DNA from: Pseudoxanthomonas sp. CF385
GTDB taxonomy: Bacteria > Pseudomonadota > Gammaproteobacteria > Xanthomonadales > Xanthomonadaceae
Direction: 5' to 3'
NCBI RefSeq assembly: GCF_900104255.1
Contig: NZ_FNKZ01000004.1
Location: 179,599 to 243,598 of the forward strand
Length of the DNA stretch: 64,000 bases
Below are positions 32,734 through 41,902 of the stretch, in pieces. Numbering within the stretch: the stretch's first letter is position 1; each line of letters opens with the position of its first letter. The translations under genes were made by a program, and so were the position numbers. The notes under the pieces are model-generated. The model was given only the letters and a program-made list of their open reading frames with translations. It was not told the DNA's origin and did not search any database.

Positions 32734-33510
32734 ATGACCCGACGCCTGCTGATCCTGTTTTTCTGCCTCGCAACCCTGCTGCCGGGTATCGCCCTCGCGC
32801 AGGGCCAGTTTAAGGTGCTGGTGGTCGCCATTCCCAACCGCTATCACCACGACTACGCCGTGGTCGCCAAGCCGCAGTTCGAACGCATGGCGCAGCGGCA
32901 TGGCTTCGACCTGACCTGGTCATGGAACAGCACGCCATTCGATGGCGACCTGTCGCCGTACGCCGCCATCGTCCTGCTCAACACGCCGGGCGACGAACTG
33001 AAAGGCGCGCAGCGCACGAATTTCGAAGCGTACGTGCGCAAGGGCGGCGGCGTGGTCGCGGTGCATCGCGCCTTGATCTTCAACCCGCCCGGCGAGTGGC
33101 CCTGGTTCGAGCGCCTGATCGGACGCACGTTCCGCATTCATCCGATGGTGCAGACGGCCACGGTGCGCGTGGAGGACGCCGCGTTTCCCGCGGCGTTCGG
33201 CCTGCCGGCGAACTGGGTATGGACGGATGAGTGGTACGAGTTCAACGCCCCGGTCACGCGCGGCCTGCGCACCGTGCTCAGCGTGGACGAACGCACGTAC
33301 GACCCGACGCGCATCTGGCCGGGTCAGACCGCGAACGGCATGGGCGAGCACCATCCAGTGGCGTGGTACCACGCGTACGACGGCGGTCGCGTATTCGTGA
33401 CCGCGCTGGGCCACACGCCCGCGCTGTACGACGAACCGCTCTACCTCGAACACCTGTATGGCGGCCTGTGGTGGACCGCGACCGGCAAGGGCATCGACAC
33501 CCCGCGCTGA
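32734..33510 (+). CDS. secreted ThuA-like protein
   Basis: A 258-aa exported protein: signal peptide (1-23), then a class I glutamine amidotransferase-like Rossmann fold of the ThuA type (FKVLVVAIPNRYHHDY, YAAIVLLNTPGDEL, YVRKGGGVVAVHRALI, ending GGRVFVTALGHTP and LYGGLWWTATG). ThuA proteins act in trehalose or other sugar metabolism, often as uncharacterised carbohydrate enzymes. It is convergent with the DUF4380 gene across a 4-nt gap without a terminator, so the two transcripts must overlap. Confidence 0.85.
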   Translation: MTRRLLILFFCLATLLPGIALAQGQFKVLVVAIPNRYHHDYAVVAKPQFERMAQRHGFDLTWSWNSTPFDGDLSPYAAIVLLNTPGDELKGAQRTNFEAYVRKGGGVVAVHRALIFNPPGEWPWFERLIGRTFRIHPMVQTATVRVEDAAFPAAFGLPANWVWTDEWYEFNAPVTRGLRTVLSVDERTYDPTRIWPGQTANGMGEHHPVAWYHAYDGGRVFVTALGHTPALYDEPLYLEHLYGGLWWTATGKGIDTPR

Positions 33511-33514
33511 CGCG

Positions 33515-34540
33515 TCAGTCCGTCGTCGACGTGGCGCACAACCTCAGCTCCGCGCAGAGGAAGGCCATATGCGCCTGTGGGGTATCCGCGCCGCCGTAAG
33601 GCAGTACCGTCCAGCGCTCGCGTGCCTGCATCGCTTCGCCCGGCGCCAACGTGCGGAACGGCGCGTGCACCTCCATCTCCAGCAGGCCGGCGTCGACATC
33701 GGTGCCATGGTCGAGATAGAGCTCCACCTGGCCCTGATCGGGATGGATCGCCGCGCGCGGCTGGTGATCGAAACGGATCACGAATGCCTGGCCCTGCGCG
33801 AAGCCGGCCATCCACCCTGCCGACGGCTGCAGGAACGCCTTGCCGCGTCGGGTCGTGGTGCCGTCCGCCGGCAGGAACGCGAACACACCGTCCACGATGT
33901 GCCACGCGGGCGTCTGGCCTTGTACCCCGTCGATGCGCACATCGCGTGCGTGGGCGACCGGCACGTACACGCGCGTGGTGGCCGAGGTGCGCGTGTTGAA
34001 CCATAGGTCGCGCGCGACCGGGCGTTCGCGGATGTTGCGGGCCAGCGCGGTCACCTCCAGGGTGGCGGGATCCGCAGGATCGAAGGCGAACGACTTCAGC
34101 AGCCGCACGCCGGTGACCGGACTGTCCACGCCTTCCAGCACCAGCCGGTCCGGCGTCCGCGCCACCACGCGCGTCTGCGCGAACGCCAGGTAGGGGTCCG
34201 GCGGCCACACAGCCTTCGTGTCGCGACGCGCAGGATTGACGTGTTGATCCGACCACCAGCCACCCTGCGGACCCAGCCACACGTCGTGGCCGAGGTAGCC
34301 GATGTCGTCGGCCGTCGCCGACACAGCCGGGGTCGGCTGGGACGCGACCGGGTCGCCGATCTTGATGAGGTTCGGATGGCCGATCCGGCCGAACGCCAGC
34401 ACGCGGCCGCCGAGCGCGGGGGTGATCTCGACCGCTGCCTCGCGCGAATGCAGGCGGATGCGTTCGACCTCGGCGGCGCGGGCGCCGGACGCGTCCAGGC
34501 ACAGCGCCAGCATCACGGCGAGGGTCGCGTGCGTGCGCAT
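33515..34540 (-). CDS. exported DUF4380 protein, last gene of the MoxR operon
   Basis: A 341-aa protein with a signal peptide (1-22). The remainder looks like a galactose-mutarotase-type beta-sandwich: VEITPALGGRVLAFGRIGHPN, YLGHDVWLGPQGGW, VYVPVAHARD, YLDHGTDVDAG, matching DUF4380. Such folds bind sugars, which fits the neighbouring ThuA-like gene. It starts 8 nt after the DUF58 gene and should be cotranscribed with the MoxR operon, though its periplasmic sugar-fold nature is different from the rest. Confidence 0.8.
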   Translation of the reverse strand: MRTHATLAVMLALCLDASGARAAEVERIRLHSREAAVEITPALGGRVLAFGRIGHPNLIKIGDPVASQPTPAVSATADDIGYLGHDVWLGPQGGWWSDQHVNPARRDTKAVWPPDPYLAFAQTRVVARTPDRLVLEGVDSPVTGVRLLKSFAFDPADPATLEVTALARNIRERPVARDLWFNTRTSATTRVYVPVAHARDVRIDGVQGQTPAWHIVDGVFAFLPADGTTTRRGKAFLQPSAGWMAGFAQGQAFVIRFDHQPRAAIHPDQGQVELYLDHGTDVDAGLLEMEVHAPFRTLAPGEAMQARERWTVLPYGGADTPQAHMAFLCAELRLCATSTTD

Positions 34541-34548
34541 GCGCGGCG

Positions 34549-35847
34549 CTACAGCGCGCCGTCCCGCTTCACGGCCAGATAGCGCTCCACCAGCGCGCCC
34601 GGCAGCTCGTCGGTGGTCACGTCCAGCACCATGACGCGATGGCTGCGCAGGGCTTCGTGCGCCGCCGTGCGCTGCTCCAGGTAGCGGGCGACCGCACCGG
34701 CGTGGATCGCGCCCTGCAGATCGCGCACGTCGTGGCCGAGGGCATCGTCCAGCGAGGTCTCGCGCAGGCTGGCCACGCAGACCAGATGGCGACGCTGCAG
34801 CAATCGCACGGCCGCCAGCAGGTCTTCGATGTCCTCGTCGCGCACGTTGGTCACCAGCATCACCAGCGCGCGGCGACGCTGGCGCAGGCTCAGCTCGGTC
34901 GCAGCGGCCAGGTAATCCGTAGCGACGGCGCGCGGCTGCAGGTCGTAACTGGCGCGCAGCAGCGTGTCGATGGCGCCCATGCCGCGCTGCGGCGCCACCC
35001 AGCGACGGTCGCCGCCGGCAGCCAGCAGGCCGACGCCGTCGCCCTGCCGCAGCGCCAGGTAGGACACCACCAGCGAGGCGTTGAGCACGTGGTCGAAGTG
35101 GCCGAGCGCGTCCTCGCGCGCCATCATCCGGCGGCCGGTGTCGATCAGCATCACCAACTGCTGGTTCTTCTCGTCCTGGTACTCGCGCGAGATCAGCTTC
35201 CGCGAGCGCGCGGTCGCCTTCCAGTCGATCTGGCGCAGGCTGTCGCCGACGCGGTATTCGCGCATCTGGTGGAAGTCGGTGCCTTCGCCGCGGCGCCGCT
35301 TCAGGTGCGCGCCGACCAGGCGCGAGGCCTGTTCCGCACTGAACAGCGCGAAGCGCGTCAGCGGGGCGAAATTCGGATAGACGCGCACGCGCTGCGGCAC
35401 GCCGGCCACGCGCGCCTGCCGCCACAGCCACAGCCGCGAACGCAGCCGCAGGTGCACGCCCTCGAACGTGGCATCGCCGCGTGCGATGGGCTGCAAGCGG
35501 TAAGTGAAGCGCGTGGCCGACAGCGTCGCCAGGTGCAGGCGGCGCGGCAGGCCCGACGAGGGCCATCCGCCGGGGTGCAGGTCGAACACCTCCACTCGCT
35601 GCTTCACCCGCGACTCGAGTTGCAACCCGACCTCGCGCTCGATCCCCAGCGGCAAGGCGTCCGGTACTTCGCGCACCACGTCGGGCGTCGGCCGCCGATG
35701 CAACCCCACGCCGTCCAGAACGGCCATCGCCGCGATCGACGCGCCCACCAACTGCCACTGCCACAGCGGCCAGGCCAGGAACGGCACGGCGAGCCCGGCC
35801 AGGCCCCAGGCCGCGAGCAGCAGGATCAGGAGCGGTGCAGGCCTCAC
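34549..35847 (-). CDS. DUF58 (VWA-like) protein
   Basis: A 432-aa membrane-anchored protein: two N-terminal hydrophobic segments (~5-28 and 30-45), then a beta-rich region and the DUF58 core GEGTDFHQMREYRVGDSLRQ and IDWKATARSRKLISREY, leading to a von Willebrand A-like domain (LVMLIDTGRRM with a DTGRR metal-site variant). DUF58/VWA proteins are standard partners of MoxR AAA+ ATPases. It starts at GTG 35847 with a GGAGGA ribosome binding site, 52 nt after moxR. Confidence 0.9.
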   Translation of the reverse strand: MRPAPLLILLLAAWGLAGLAVPFLAWPLWQWQLVGASIAAMAVLDGVGLHRRPTPDVVREVPDALPLGIEREVGLQLESRVKQRVEVFDLHPGGWPSSGLPRRLHLATLSATRFTYRLQPIARGDATFEGVHLRLRSRLWLWRQARVAGVPQRVRVYPNFAPLTRFALFSAEQASRLVGAHLKRRRGEGTDFHQMREYRVGDSLRQIDWKATARSRKLISREYQDEKNQQLVMLIDTGRRMMAREDALGHFDHVLNASLVVSYLALRQGDGVGLLAAGGDRRWVAPQRGMGAIDTLLRASYDLQPRAVATDYLAAATELSLRQRRRALVMLVTNVRDEDIEDLLAAVRLLQRRHLVCVASLRETSLDDALGHDVRDLQGAIHAGAVARYLEQRTAAHEALRSHRVMVLDVTTDELPGALVERYLAVKRDGAL

Positions 35848-35899
35848 GCGCGCGATTCCTCCGGTGCGCGCGGTGCGGCGTCAGGGGCGCACGGCAGGA

Positions 35900-36901
35900 T
35901 CATTTGCGGGGCGCATCCACTTTCGCCAACAACGCGCGTAGTGCGTCATCGGGCGACTGGCCTTCGATCTGCAGTTCCGGCGCCAGGGTGATGCGATGGC
36001 GCAGCGCCGGCCGGGCGATGTCGCGCACATCGTCCGGGGTGACGAAATCGCGCCCCTGGAGCACCGCCTGCGCACGTGCCGCACGGACCAGCGCGAGGCT
36101 GCCGCGCGGACCCGCGCCGAGCGCGATACCCGGCCATTTGCGCGTCGCCGCGACGATGCGCACGGCGTAATCGATCACCTGTTCGTCCACCTGCACGGCG
36201 GCGGTGTCGCGCTGCATCGCCATGATGTCGTCCGGCCCCAGCACGCGCTTCACCTTCGACAGGTCGAAGTCGGCGGCGGTGCGGCCGGTGGTGATCGCGT
36301 CGACCATGCGCTTCTCGTCCTCCAGCGCGGGGTAGTCGATCAGCACCTTCAGCAGGAAGCGGTCCAGCTGCGCTTCGGGCAGTGGGTACGTACCCTCCTG
36401 TTCCACCGGGTTCTGCGTGGCCAGGGTGATGAAGGGCGGCGAGAGTTCGAAGGACTTGCCCTCGATGGTCACCTGACCCTCCTGCATCACTTCCAGCAAG
36501 GCCGCCTGGGTCTTCGCCGGCGCGCGGTTGATCTCGTCGGCGAGCAGGATGTTGGTGAACACCGGGCCGCGGCGGATCTTGAAGCTCTCCGTCTTCGGAT
36601 CGTAGACCGCGTGCCCGCTGACATCGCTCGGCATCAGGTCGGGGGTGAACTGGACGCGCGCGTAGGTCAGTTCCAGCGCCTGCGCCAGCGCGCGCACCAG
36701 TAGCGTCTTGCCGAGGCCGGGCACGCCCTCGATCAACACATGGCCGCCGGCGAGCAGCGCGATCAGGATCTGGTCCAGCACGTCGGCCTGGCCGATGAAG
36801 GCCTTGGATACCTCGTCGCGCACGGCATCGGCGCGGGCCGACAACGCATTGCCGGGCGTCGGCGGGAGCGCGGGGGGCGCGGCGGCGGTCTCGTCGTTCA
36901 T
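35900..36901 (-). CDS. MoxR-family AAA+ ATPase
   Basis: A 333-aa cytosolic AAA+ ATPase. Walker A EGVPGLGKT is at residues 58-66, Walker B LLADEINRAP at ~119-128, followed by EVMQEGQVTIEG and sensor 1 FITLATQNPVEQEGTYPLPEAQLDRF-type segment. MoxR ATPases act as chaperone-like maturation factors together with VWA-domain proteins such as the DUF58 product next door. Its ATG overlaps the stop of the DUF4350 gene (ATGA). Confidence 0.95.
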   Translation of the reverse strand: MNDETAAAPPALPPTPGNALSARADAVRDEVSKAFIGQADVLDQILIALLAGGHVLIEGVPGLGKTLLVRALAQALELTYARVQFTPDLMPSDVSGHAVYDPKTESFKIRRGPVFTNILLADEINRAPAKTQAALLEVMQEGQVTIEGKSFELSPPFITLATQNPVEQEGTYPLPEAQLDRFLLKVLIDYPALEDEKRMVDAITTGRTAADFDLSKVKRVLGPDDIMAMQRDTAAVQVDEQVIDYAVRIVAATRKWPGIALGAGPRGSLALVRAARAQAVLQGRDFVTPDDVRDIARPALRHRITLAPELQIEGQSPDDALRALLAKVDAPRK

Positions 36902-38097
36902 AGGCGGTTTCTCAGTTGGATCAGCAGGGAGATGCGGTCGCGGAACGCCGGCCGGTCGTGCGAAGCAGGCGCGTTGAGCGCGGTACGGATGCGTTCGGCA
37001 GGCACGCCGGTGCGCGCAGCGATGGCGGCGACCTGGGGTTCGCCCGACAGGGCCGCGGCGACCGGGTCGCGGCGGCGCAACCGGGCCAGGAACGCCTGGC
37101 GCACCGCGGAATACAGCATGACGCCGCGCCCGTAGCGGTAGAGGTGTTCGCCGCTGGCGCGCACGTGTTCGAGCAACGAACGCCGTTCGCCGGCCGGCGC
37201 AGGTACCGGCGGGCCGAAGCGCTGCATGCGCATCCACAACCAGGCGGCCAGCGCGAGCACCAGCGGAATCCATACCATCCAGCCGCGGACCAGCAGGGTG
37301 CGCCACAGCGTGGGCATCTCCGCCGCGTACACGAGGTGCACCGTGCCGTGGCCGTAGTTGGGCGCCAGCACCTGCCGCGCCAGCGCGCGATGCGGACCGT
37401 CGCGCAGGCCGCCTTTCGGCGCGGCGCCGAGCGCGTCGCCGAGCGGCGGGCGTTGCTCCGCATTCATCAGGAAATCGACGTCGGCCAGCACGTCGACGTG
37501 CCCGCGCCCCTGCGACAGCCGCGCGTAGACGAAGCCGGCCTGCAGGTCGCCCCACGACAGATCGGGCACGACGCCGTCGAAGGCGAAGCGACGCCCGCGG
37601 CAGAACTCGACGTGGTGGTCCTCGCCTTCGACCTGGAACGCCTCGCAGTCGGGGGTTTCCTCTACCAACCAGACGGAGAGACGGTCCAGCAGCTCGGCGT
37701 GCGGCGACTCTTCCTCGACGAGGGCCTCGTCGTTGGTGCGCAGCGGCGTACGCACGATCAGGTGCCCGCCGCGCTCCACCCACGCCAGCAGCGCCTCCGC
37801 CTCCGGCGGCGACAACGCACGCGGGTCGTTGAAGAGCAGCAACGTGTCGCGCGCGCCCAGGGCGTTGTCGTCCAGCATGAGGCGCTGGCGCGCATTCACC
37901 TTCACGCCGTCGGCTTCGAGCGTTCGTGCCAGCGCATACAGCGGGTTGTACGCGGCTTCGCCGTTCGGCGGGAGGTACAACGTCTTCTCCACGCGGACAT
38001 AGGTGTGGTGGAACCACGCCACGACCAACGCCAGCACGACGAACGCCACGACCAGGCCGCCGCCGACGATGCGCCCGTTGCGACGCGCGGCGGTCAT
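36898..38097 (-). CDS. DUF4350 membrane protein
   Basis: A 399-aa protein with an N-terminal transmembrane helix (~11-30), a periplasmic domain with the DUF4350 segment YNPLYALARTLEADGVKV and a GATase-like sheet (DTLLLFNDPRALSPPEAEALL, WVERGGHLIV), and a second helix near 275-295 followed by a cytosolic tail. It overlaps moxR by 4 nt downstream and the DUF4129 gene by 4 nt upstream. Part of the MoxR-associated membrane complex; no biochemical role is known. Confidence 0.87.
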   Translation of the reverse strand: MTAARRNGRIVGGGLVVAFVVLALVVAWFHHTYVRVEKTLYLPPNGEAAYNPLYALARTLEADGVKVNARQRLMLDDNALGARDTLLLFNDPRALSPPEAEALLAWVERGGHLIVRTPLRTNDEALVEEESPHAELLDRLSVWLVEETPDCEAFQVEGEDHHVEFCRGRRFAFDGVVPDLSWGDLQAGFVYARLSQGRGHVDVLADVDFLMNAEQRPPLGDALGAAPKGGLRDGPHRALARQVLAPNYGHGTVHLVYAAEMPTLWRTLLVRGWMVWIPLVLALAAWLWMRMQRFGPPVPAPAGERRSLLEHVRASGEHLYRYGRGVMLYSAVRQAFLARLRRRDPVAAALSGEPQVAAIAARTGVPAERIRTALNAPASHDRPAFRDRISLLIQLRNRL

Positions 38098-39659
38098 GCC
38101 GCCCACCCGTAGCGCTGCTGCAGTTCGCCCACCAGCGCATCGAATTCGTTGTGGGCCGGAAGGCGCTGTCCGTAGGCCGCGTACTGCCACACGCGGACCA
38201 TCAGCGCGAACGCCTGCCGGTCCTCGGCCCGGGGCATGCGCCGCGACGCCCGCAGGCATTCGGCTTCCGTCGCGCCCGGCGGCAAGGCGATCTCGGCGCG
38301 CGCGCTCATGCTCTCCACGCTCGCACGGTAGAGCAGCGCCAGCGCGTGGCGCGGACGCCCGTCGCGCCACAGCGCGCGGGCGGCGGCGGCGATGTCGTCG
38401 GGCAAGGTCTCCGGCAACACCAGCGCATCGACCTGCGGGCTGTCCCGGTGCGGCGCGGGTGCGCGCGACATGCCGCGCATCCACGGCCACCAATAGCGTG
38501 CGGTGGCCAGCAGCGCGACGACGAGCACGCCGGCCACCAGCCACAGGCCCCACTCGCCGATGAAGGCGAACACGTTGGCCAGGGCCATCAGGAACGGGTT
38601 GCCGTTCAGTGAGAAGTCGCTCTTCTTCCGCTCCTGCTTCTTCCGCCGTTCCCAGCTGCCCTCGGTCCGCTTGCGATCCAGCAGCGGGTCCTTGTAGGCG
38701 CGGTCGGCGGCATCGCGGAATGCGCGATCATCGACACGCTGCTCGCCGAACACGATCGGCAGCGTGGGCGGTGTCGGTTTCTCGGGGGCGGGCGCTTCCT
38801 TCGCCGGCACCGTCGGCGGCGGCCCGCCGTGACGTTCCTGCGCGCCCGCGTGACCGGGCAGGCCTGCCAGCAGCACCGCGGCGAGTAGCACCGGCACGGC
38901 GGCAGCGAGCCGCGCGCGCAGCTTGCGGAACACGATCTCCACGTCCCAGGCTTCGATCTCGGTGCGGCGATTGAGGTACAGCCCGAAGCCTGCGCCGACG
39001 AAGAAGGGCTCGGTCACGCTGATCGCCGCCCACAACAAGGCGTTCCACGCCACGTGCAGCCACACGGGCCACTCGATGGCCATGATGCGGAACGCCGCCT
39101 GCATGCTGTCCGGCAGCAGGTCCTGCGGCAGGTAGACCAGCACCGCCACCACGCCGCCGAGCACCAGCGCGACGGTGAACAACTGGCAGATCAGCGTCAG
39201 CAGGAACGCCGTGCCGTACGCCTGCCCGCCGAGCACGCGGCGGCGCTGCCCCAGGCGCTCGCCCTGCACGCCTTCCAGCAGGTCGATGGGCATGTACAGG
39301 GAACGCACCGGGCTCAGCCGGCGCCAGGTCAGCAGATGCAGCAGCGTGCGCACGCCCCACTGGCGCTGCGCGCGCAACGTCTCGCGCGTGCCGGGCACGC
39401 TGCCGAACACCGCGCGCGAGATGACGTAGAGCGGCACGCGGTCGAACGCGGGCTTCAGCCACCACATCAGCAGCGCGGCCAGCCAGAACGCGTCGATCAG
39501 CCACGCGCCCAGGTTGAGCACGACGAAGACCGGCATCGTCAGCCACAACCAGGGTGCCCAGATCGCACCGGCGTGGCGCCGCACCAGCGCCATGCCCAGC
39601 TCGATGGCCTCCCAGCCCGAGCGCGCACGCAGGCGGACGGTGAGTTCCTCAATCCTCAT
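38094..39659 (-). CDS. DUF4129 membrane protein
   Basis: A 521-aa protein. The first ~270 residues contain about six hydrophobic segments, then a Pro-rich linker (PPPTVPAKEAPAPEKPTPP), a transmembrane helix near 355-380 and a C-terminal cytosolic DUF4129 domain (HALALLYRASVESMS, PPGATEAECLRASRR). DUF4129 domains recur in MoxR loci of many bacteria. Overlaps: ATGA with DUF4350 downstream, 11 nt with the SpoIIM-like gene upstream. Confidence 0.87.
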   Translation of the reverse strand: MRIEELTVRLRARSGWEAIELGMALVRRHAGAIWAPWLWLTMPVFVVLNLGAWLIDAFWLAALLMWWLKPAFDRVPLYVISRAVFGSVPGTRETLRAQRQWGVRTLLHLLTWRRLSPVRSLYMPIDLLEGVQGERLGQRRRVLGGQAYGTAFLLTLICQLFTVALVLGGVVAVLVYLPQDLLPDSMQAAFRIMAIEWPVWLHVAWNALLWAAISVTEPFFVGAGFGLYLNRRTEIEAWDVEIVFRKLRARLAAAVPVLLAAVLLAGLPGHAGAQERHGGPPPTVPAKEAPAPEKPTPPTLPIVFGEQRVDDRAFRDAADRAYKDPLLDRKRTEGSWERRKKQERKKSDFSLNGNPFLMALANVFAFIGEWGLWLVAGVLVVALLATARYWWPWMRGMSRAPAPHRDSPQVDALVLPETLPDDIAAAARALWRDGRPRHALALLYRASVESMSARAEIALPPGATEAECLRASRRMPRAEDRQAFALMVRVWQYAAYGQRLPAHNEFDALVGELQQRYGWAA

Positions 39660-40647
39660 CGGCCACCCCGCGCCCGCCGAGGGACAGCCACAGCGCCACC
39701 AGCGTCCACAGCACGCCGGACACGCTGTACTTCACCACCGCCGGGATGGATTGCGTCGAGGACCAGAACGCCTCGATGAAGGCCGCGACCAGCAGCATGA
39801 AGGCCACGCCCAGGCACAGCCGCGCGCCCTTCGTGCCGGCGATGGCCAGCGCGTCGATGCGCCGGTGGCGGCCGGGCGCGATCAGCGCCAGTCCCAGCCG
39901 CAGGCCGGCGCCACCGGCCAGCACCAGCGCGGTGAGTTCGAACGGCGCGTGCCCGCAGACGAAGCGCCACAGCGGATCGCCGTACCCGATCTGCTGCAGG
40001 TGGCCGAACACGGTACCGATGCCGATGCCGTTGGCGATCAGCACGAACAACGCACCGACGCCCGCCACCAGCCCGCCGGCGAACGTCTTCAGGCCGATGC
40101 TGATGTTGTTCCAGATGTAGACGCCGAACATTTGCCAGTCCGAGCCGCTCTCGCGGCCCAGCGCGTGGCGCGGATCGCTCGGGTCGTACATGCGCTCGTA
40201 CATCGCGACCTGTTCGGGCGATGCGAGGCTGTACACCAGTTCCGGGCGCAGCTGCAGCAGCACGAACATCAGCACCAGCGGGAACACGAACGCCACCGCG
40301 GCCACGGCCATGCACCCGGCTTCGCTGCGCACCAACCGCGGGAAGTCCGCCAGCAGGAAGCGTGCGGCCCGCTGCCAGCGCGGCGCGGGCGTGCGGTACA
40401 GCACGCCGTGGCCCTGCTGCATCAACGCCTGCAGGCGATCCACCACCACCGGGCTGTAGCCGCGCGCACGGGCCAGCGCCAGCTGCTGGCAGATGCGGCG
40501 GTAGCGCGCGGGCACGTCGTCGTCGGTCAGCGTGCCGGTGTTGCGCTCCTTGCGCGCGCGCCGCGCGCTTTCGCCGCGGGCCAGCAGCCAGGATTCGAAC
40601 GCCACCCATTCGGCCTGGTGGCGGGCGACGAACTGTTCCTGCCTCAT
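39649..40647 (-). CDS. SpoIIM-like (stage II sporulation protein M family) membrane protein
   Basis: A 332-aa integral membrane protein with a soluble helical N-terminus (RYRRICQQLALARARGY and the LVVDRLQALMQQGHGVLYR segment) and about five transmembrane segments. The pattern FPLVLMFVLLQLRPELVYS ... IWNNISIGLKTFAGGLVAGVG ... GHAPFELTALVLAGGAGLRLG matches the SpoIIM/DUF95 family. The host is not a spore former; in Bacillus SpoIIM helps in peptidoglycan remodelling at engulfment, so a cell-envelope role is plausible. Confidence 0.88.
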   Translation of the reverse strand: MRQEQFVARHQAEWVAFESWLLARGESARRARKERNTGTLTDDDVPARYRRICQQLALARARGYSPVVVDRLQALMQQGHGVLYRTPAPRWQRAARFLLADFPRLVRSEAGCMAVAAVAFVFPLVLMFVLLQLRPELVYSLASPEQVAMYERMYDPSDPRHALGRESGSDWQMFGVYIWNNISIGLKTFAGGLVAGVGALFVLIANGIGIGTVFGHLQQIGYGDPLWRFVCGHAPFELTALVLAGGAGLRLGLALIAPGRHRRIDALAIAGTKGARLCLGVAFMLLVAAFIEAFWSSTQSIPAVVKYSVSGVLWTLVALWLSLGGRGVADED

Positions 40648-41324
40648 CGCCGCCCCAGCAACCAGTTGGCCATGCCGTACAGGCGCTGCACACCGACCTG
40701 GCCGCGCGCGCCGGTGACCGGCGCCACGAGGTTGGCGAGTTCCTCCTGCCGCGACGGCGTCAGGTGCGGCGCACGCTCACCGAAGGCGACGACCGCACCC
40801 TGCTCTTCCGGCCGCAGGCCGGCCGGTGGCGCGAAGACGTCGTTCGCCGGCGCCGGCGCGTGCTCGCGCTCGCCGGTCGCATGCACCACCAGCGTGCCGG
40901 CGACCATGTCGCCGAGGCGGCGTGCATGCGTGTCGGCCAGGCACGACACCAGCCCGGCGGCATAGCCGAAGGGCAGCATGTCCACAGTGCGCAGCAGGTT
41001 GCGGGTAATCGCCGCCAGCCAGCCCACCGGCGCACCGTCGGCCGCCACCACCCGAAGCCCCAGCGCCTTCTTGCCGACGGTCTGCCCCTGCCACACCGCC
41101 TCGAGGACGATGGGATAGGCCCAGAACAGCAGGAACAGCCCGATCAGGTAGAGGCCTTCGCCGGTCTTGCCCAGCAGCGCCAGCACCATGCCCAGCACGC
41201 TCAGCAGGCCGAAGCGCACCATCAGGTCGATGCTCCACGCCAGCGCGCGCGGCACCGGACCGGCGGCGGGCAGGTGGAGGGGAACGCCCTCGGGCGTGAC
41301 GACTTCACGGTAGGTGTCCAGCAT
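40644..41324 (-). CDS. RDD-family membrane protein (first copy)
   Basis: A 226-aa protein with three to four transmembrane segments and the RDD hallmarks: Arg near ALAWSIDLMVRF (Arg-Asp pattern), WQGQTVGKKALGLRVV and TLLRTVDMLPFGY / RRLGDMVAGTLVV. A ~65-residue cytosolic tail is unusual for the family. It shares ATGA with SpoIIM downstream and a TGATG overlap with the second RDD gene upstream, which indicates tight coupling. Confidence 0.87.
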   Translation of the reverse strand: MLDTYREVVTPEGVPLHLPAAGPVPRALAWSIDLMVRFGLLSVLGMVLALLGKTGEGLYLIGLFLLFWAYPIVLEAVWQGQTVGKKALGLRVVAADGAPVGWLAAITRNLLRTVDMLPFGYAAGLVSCLADTHARRLGDMVAGTLVVHATGEREHAPAPANDVFAPPAGLRPEEQGAVVAFGERAPHLTPSRQEELANLVAPVTGARGQVGVQRLYGMANWLLGRR

Positions 41325-41830
41325 CAGGCGCGCACCACGATCGTGTCGGCCATATCGTCGTGCAGACAGCGCCGCCCGTCGCGGAAGATCGTCAGCGCAT
41401 CCACTAACGAGAACAATGGGCCGATGCAGGGCAGCGCGCCGATCAGCGTCGGCAGCACGTAGCGCAGTCCCAGCAGGCGCGCGGCGGCGCAGTGCGAGCC
41501 GTCGGCGCGGACCACCCGCACGCCGAACCATCGTTTGGCCAGCGTCTGTCCGTCCCTGACCAGCAGGAAGATGTTGAAGCCAATCAGTGCGACGGCGAGC
41601 GGCGTGGTCACCCAGGCCACGGGCGCCAGCCAGCGCACCCAGGGGGGCGTCGGCTCCAGCAACAGCATGTACCCCGGCAACAACAGGCTGCCGACCATGA
41701 GGTTGTCCACGATGACCGCTCCCAAGCGCTCCGCTCGGCCAGCGAGCACGCGCGGCAACGTGTCCACGATCGTCTCGGCGACGGTCGCGGGCGCGGCATA
41801 CGGATTGCCTTGCTCGTCGGCGCTTTCCAT
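41324..41830 (-). CDS. RDD-family membrane protein (second copy), first gene of the MoxR operon
   Basis: A 168-aa protein: polar N-terminus (NPYAAPATVAETI), then RDD signatures (RAERLGAVIVDNLMVGSLLL, GQTLAKRWFGVRVVRADG, DALTIFRDGRRCLHDDMADT) with three to four transmembrane segments. The ATG at 41830 is preceded by an AGGGGAT ribosome binding site. As the first gene of the operon its upstream region (41831-41888) must hold the operon promoter, opposite the ykgJ-like gene. Confidence 0.87.
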   Translation of the reverse strand: MESADEQGNPYAAPATVAETIVDTLPRVLAGRAERLGAVIVDNLMVGSLLLPGYMLLLEPTPPWVRWLAPVAWVTTPLAVALIGFNIFLLVRDGQTLAKRWFGVRVVRADGSHCAAARLLGLRYVLPTLIGALPCIGPLFSLVDALTIFRDGRRCLHDDMADTIVVRA

Positions 41831-41888
41831 GCGTGATCCCCTGTACCCGCCGACTTTAGCCGGACGCGCCACGCTTGCCCAGCCGCAC

Positions 41889-41894
41889 TACACT
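41889..41894 (+). promoter_or_regulatory. -10 element for ykgJ-like gene, predicted leaderless
   Basis: TACACT ends 8 nt before the GTG start at 41903. Confidence 0.35.
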
Positions 41895-41902
41895 CCGCCC
41901 TC

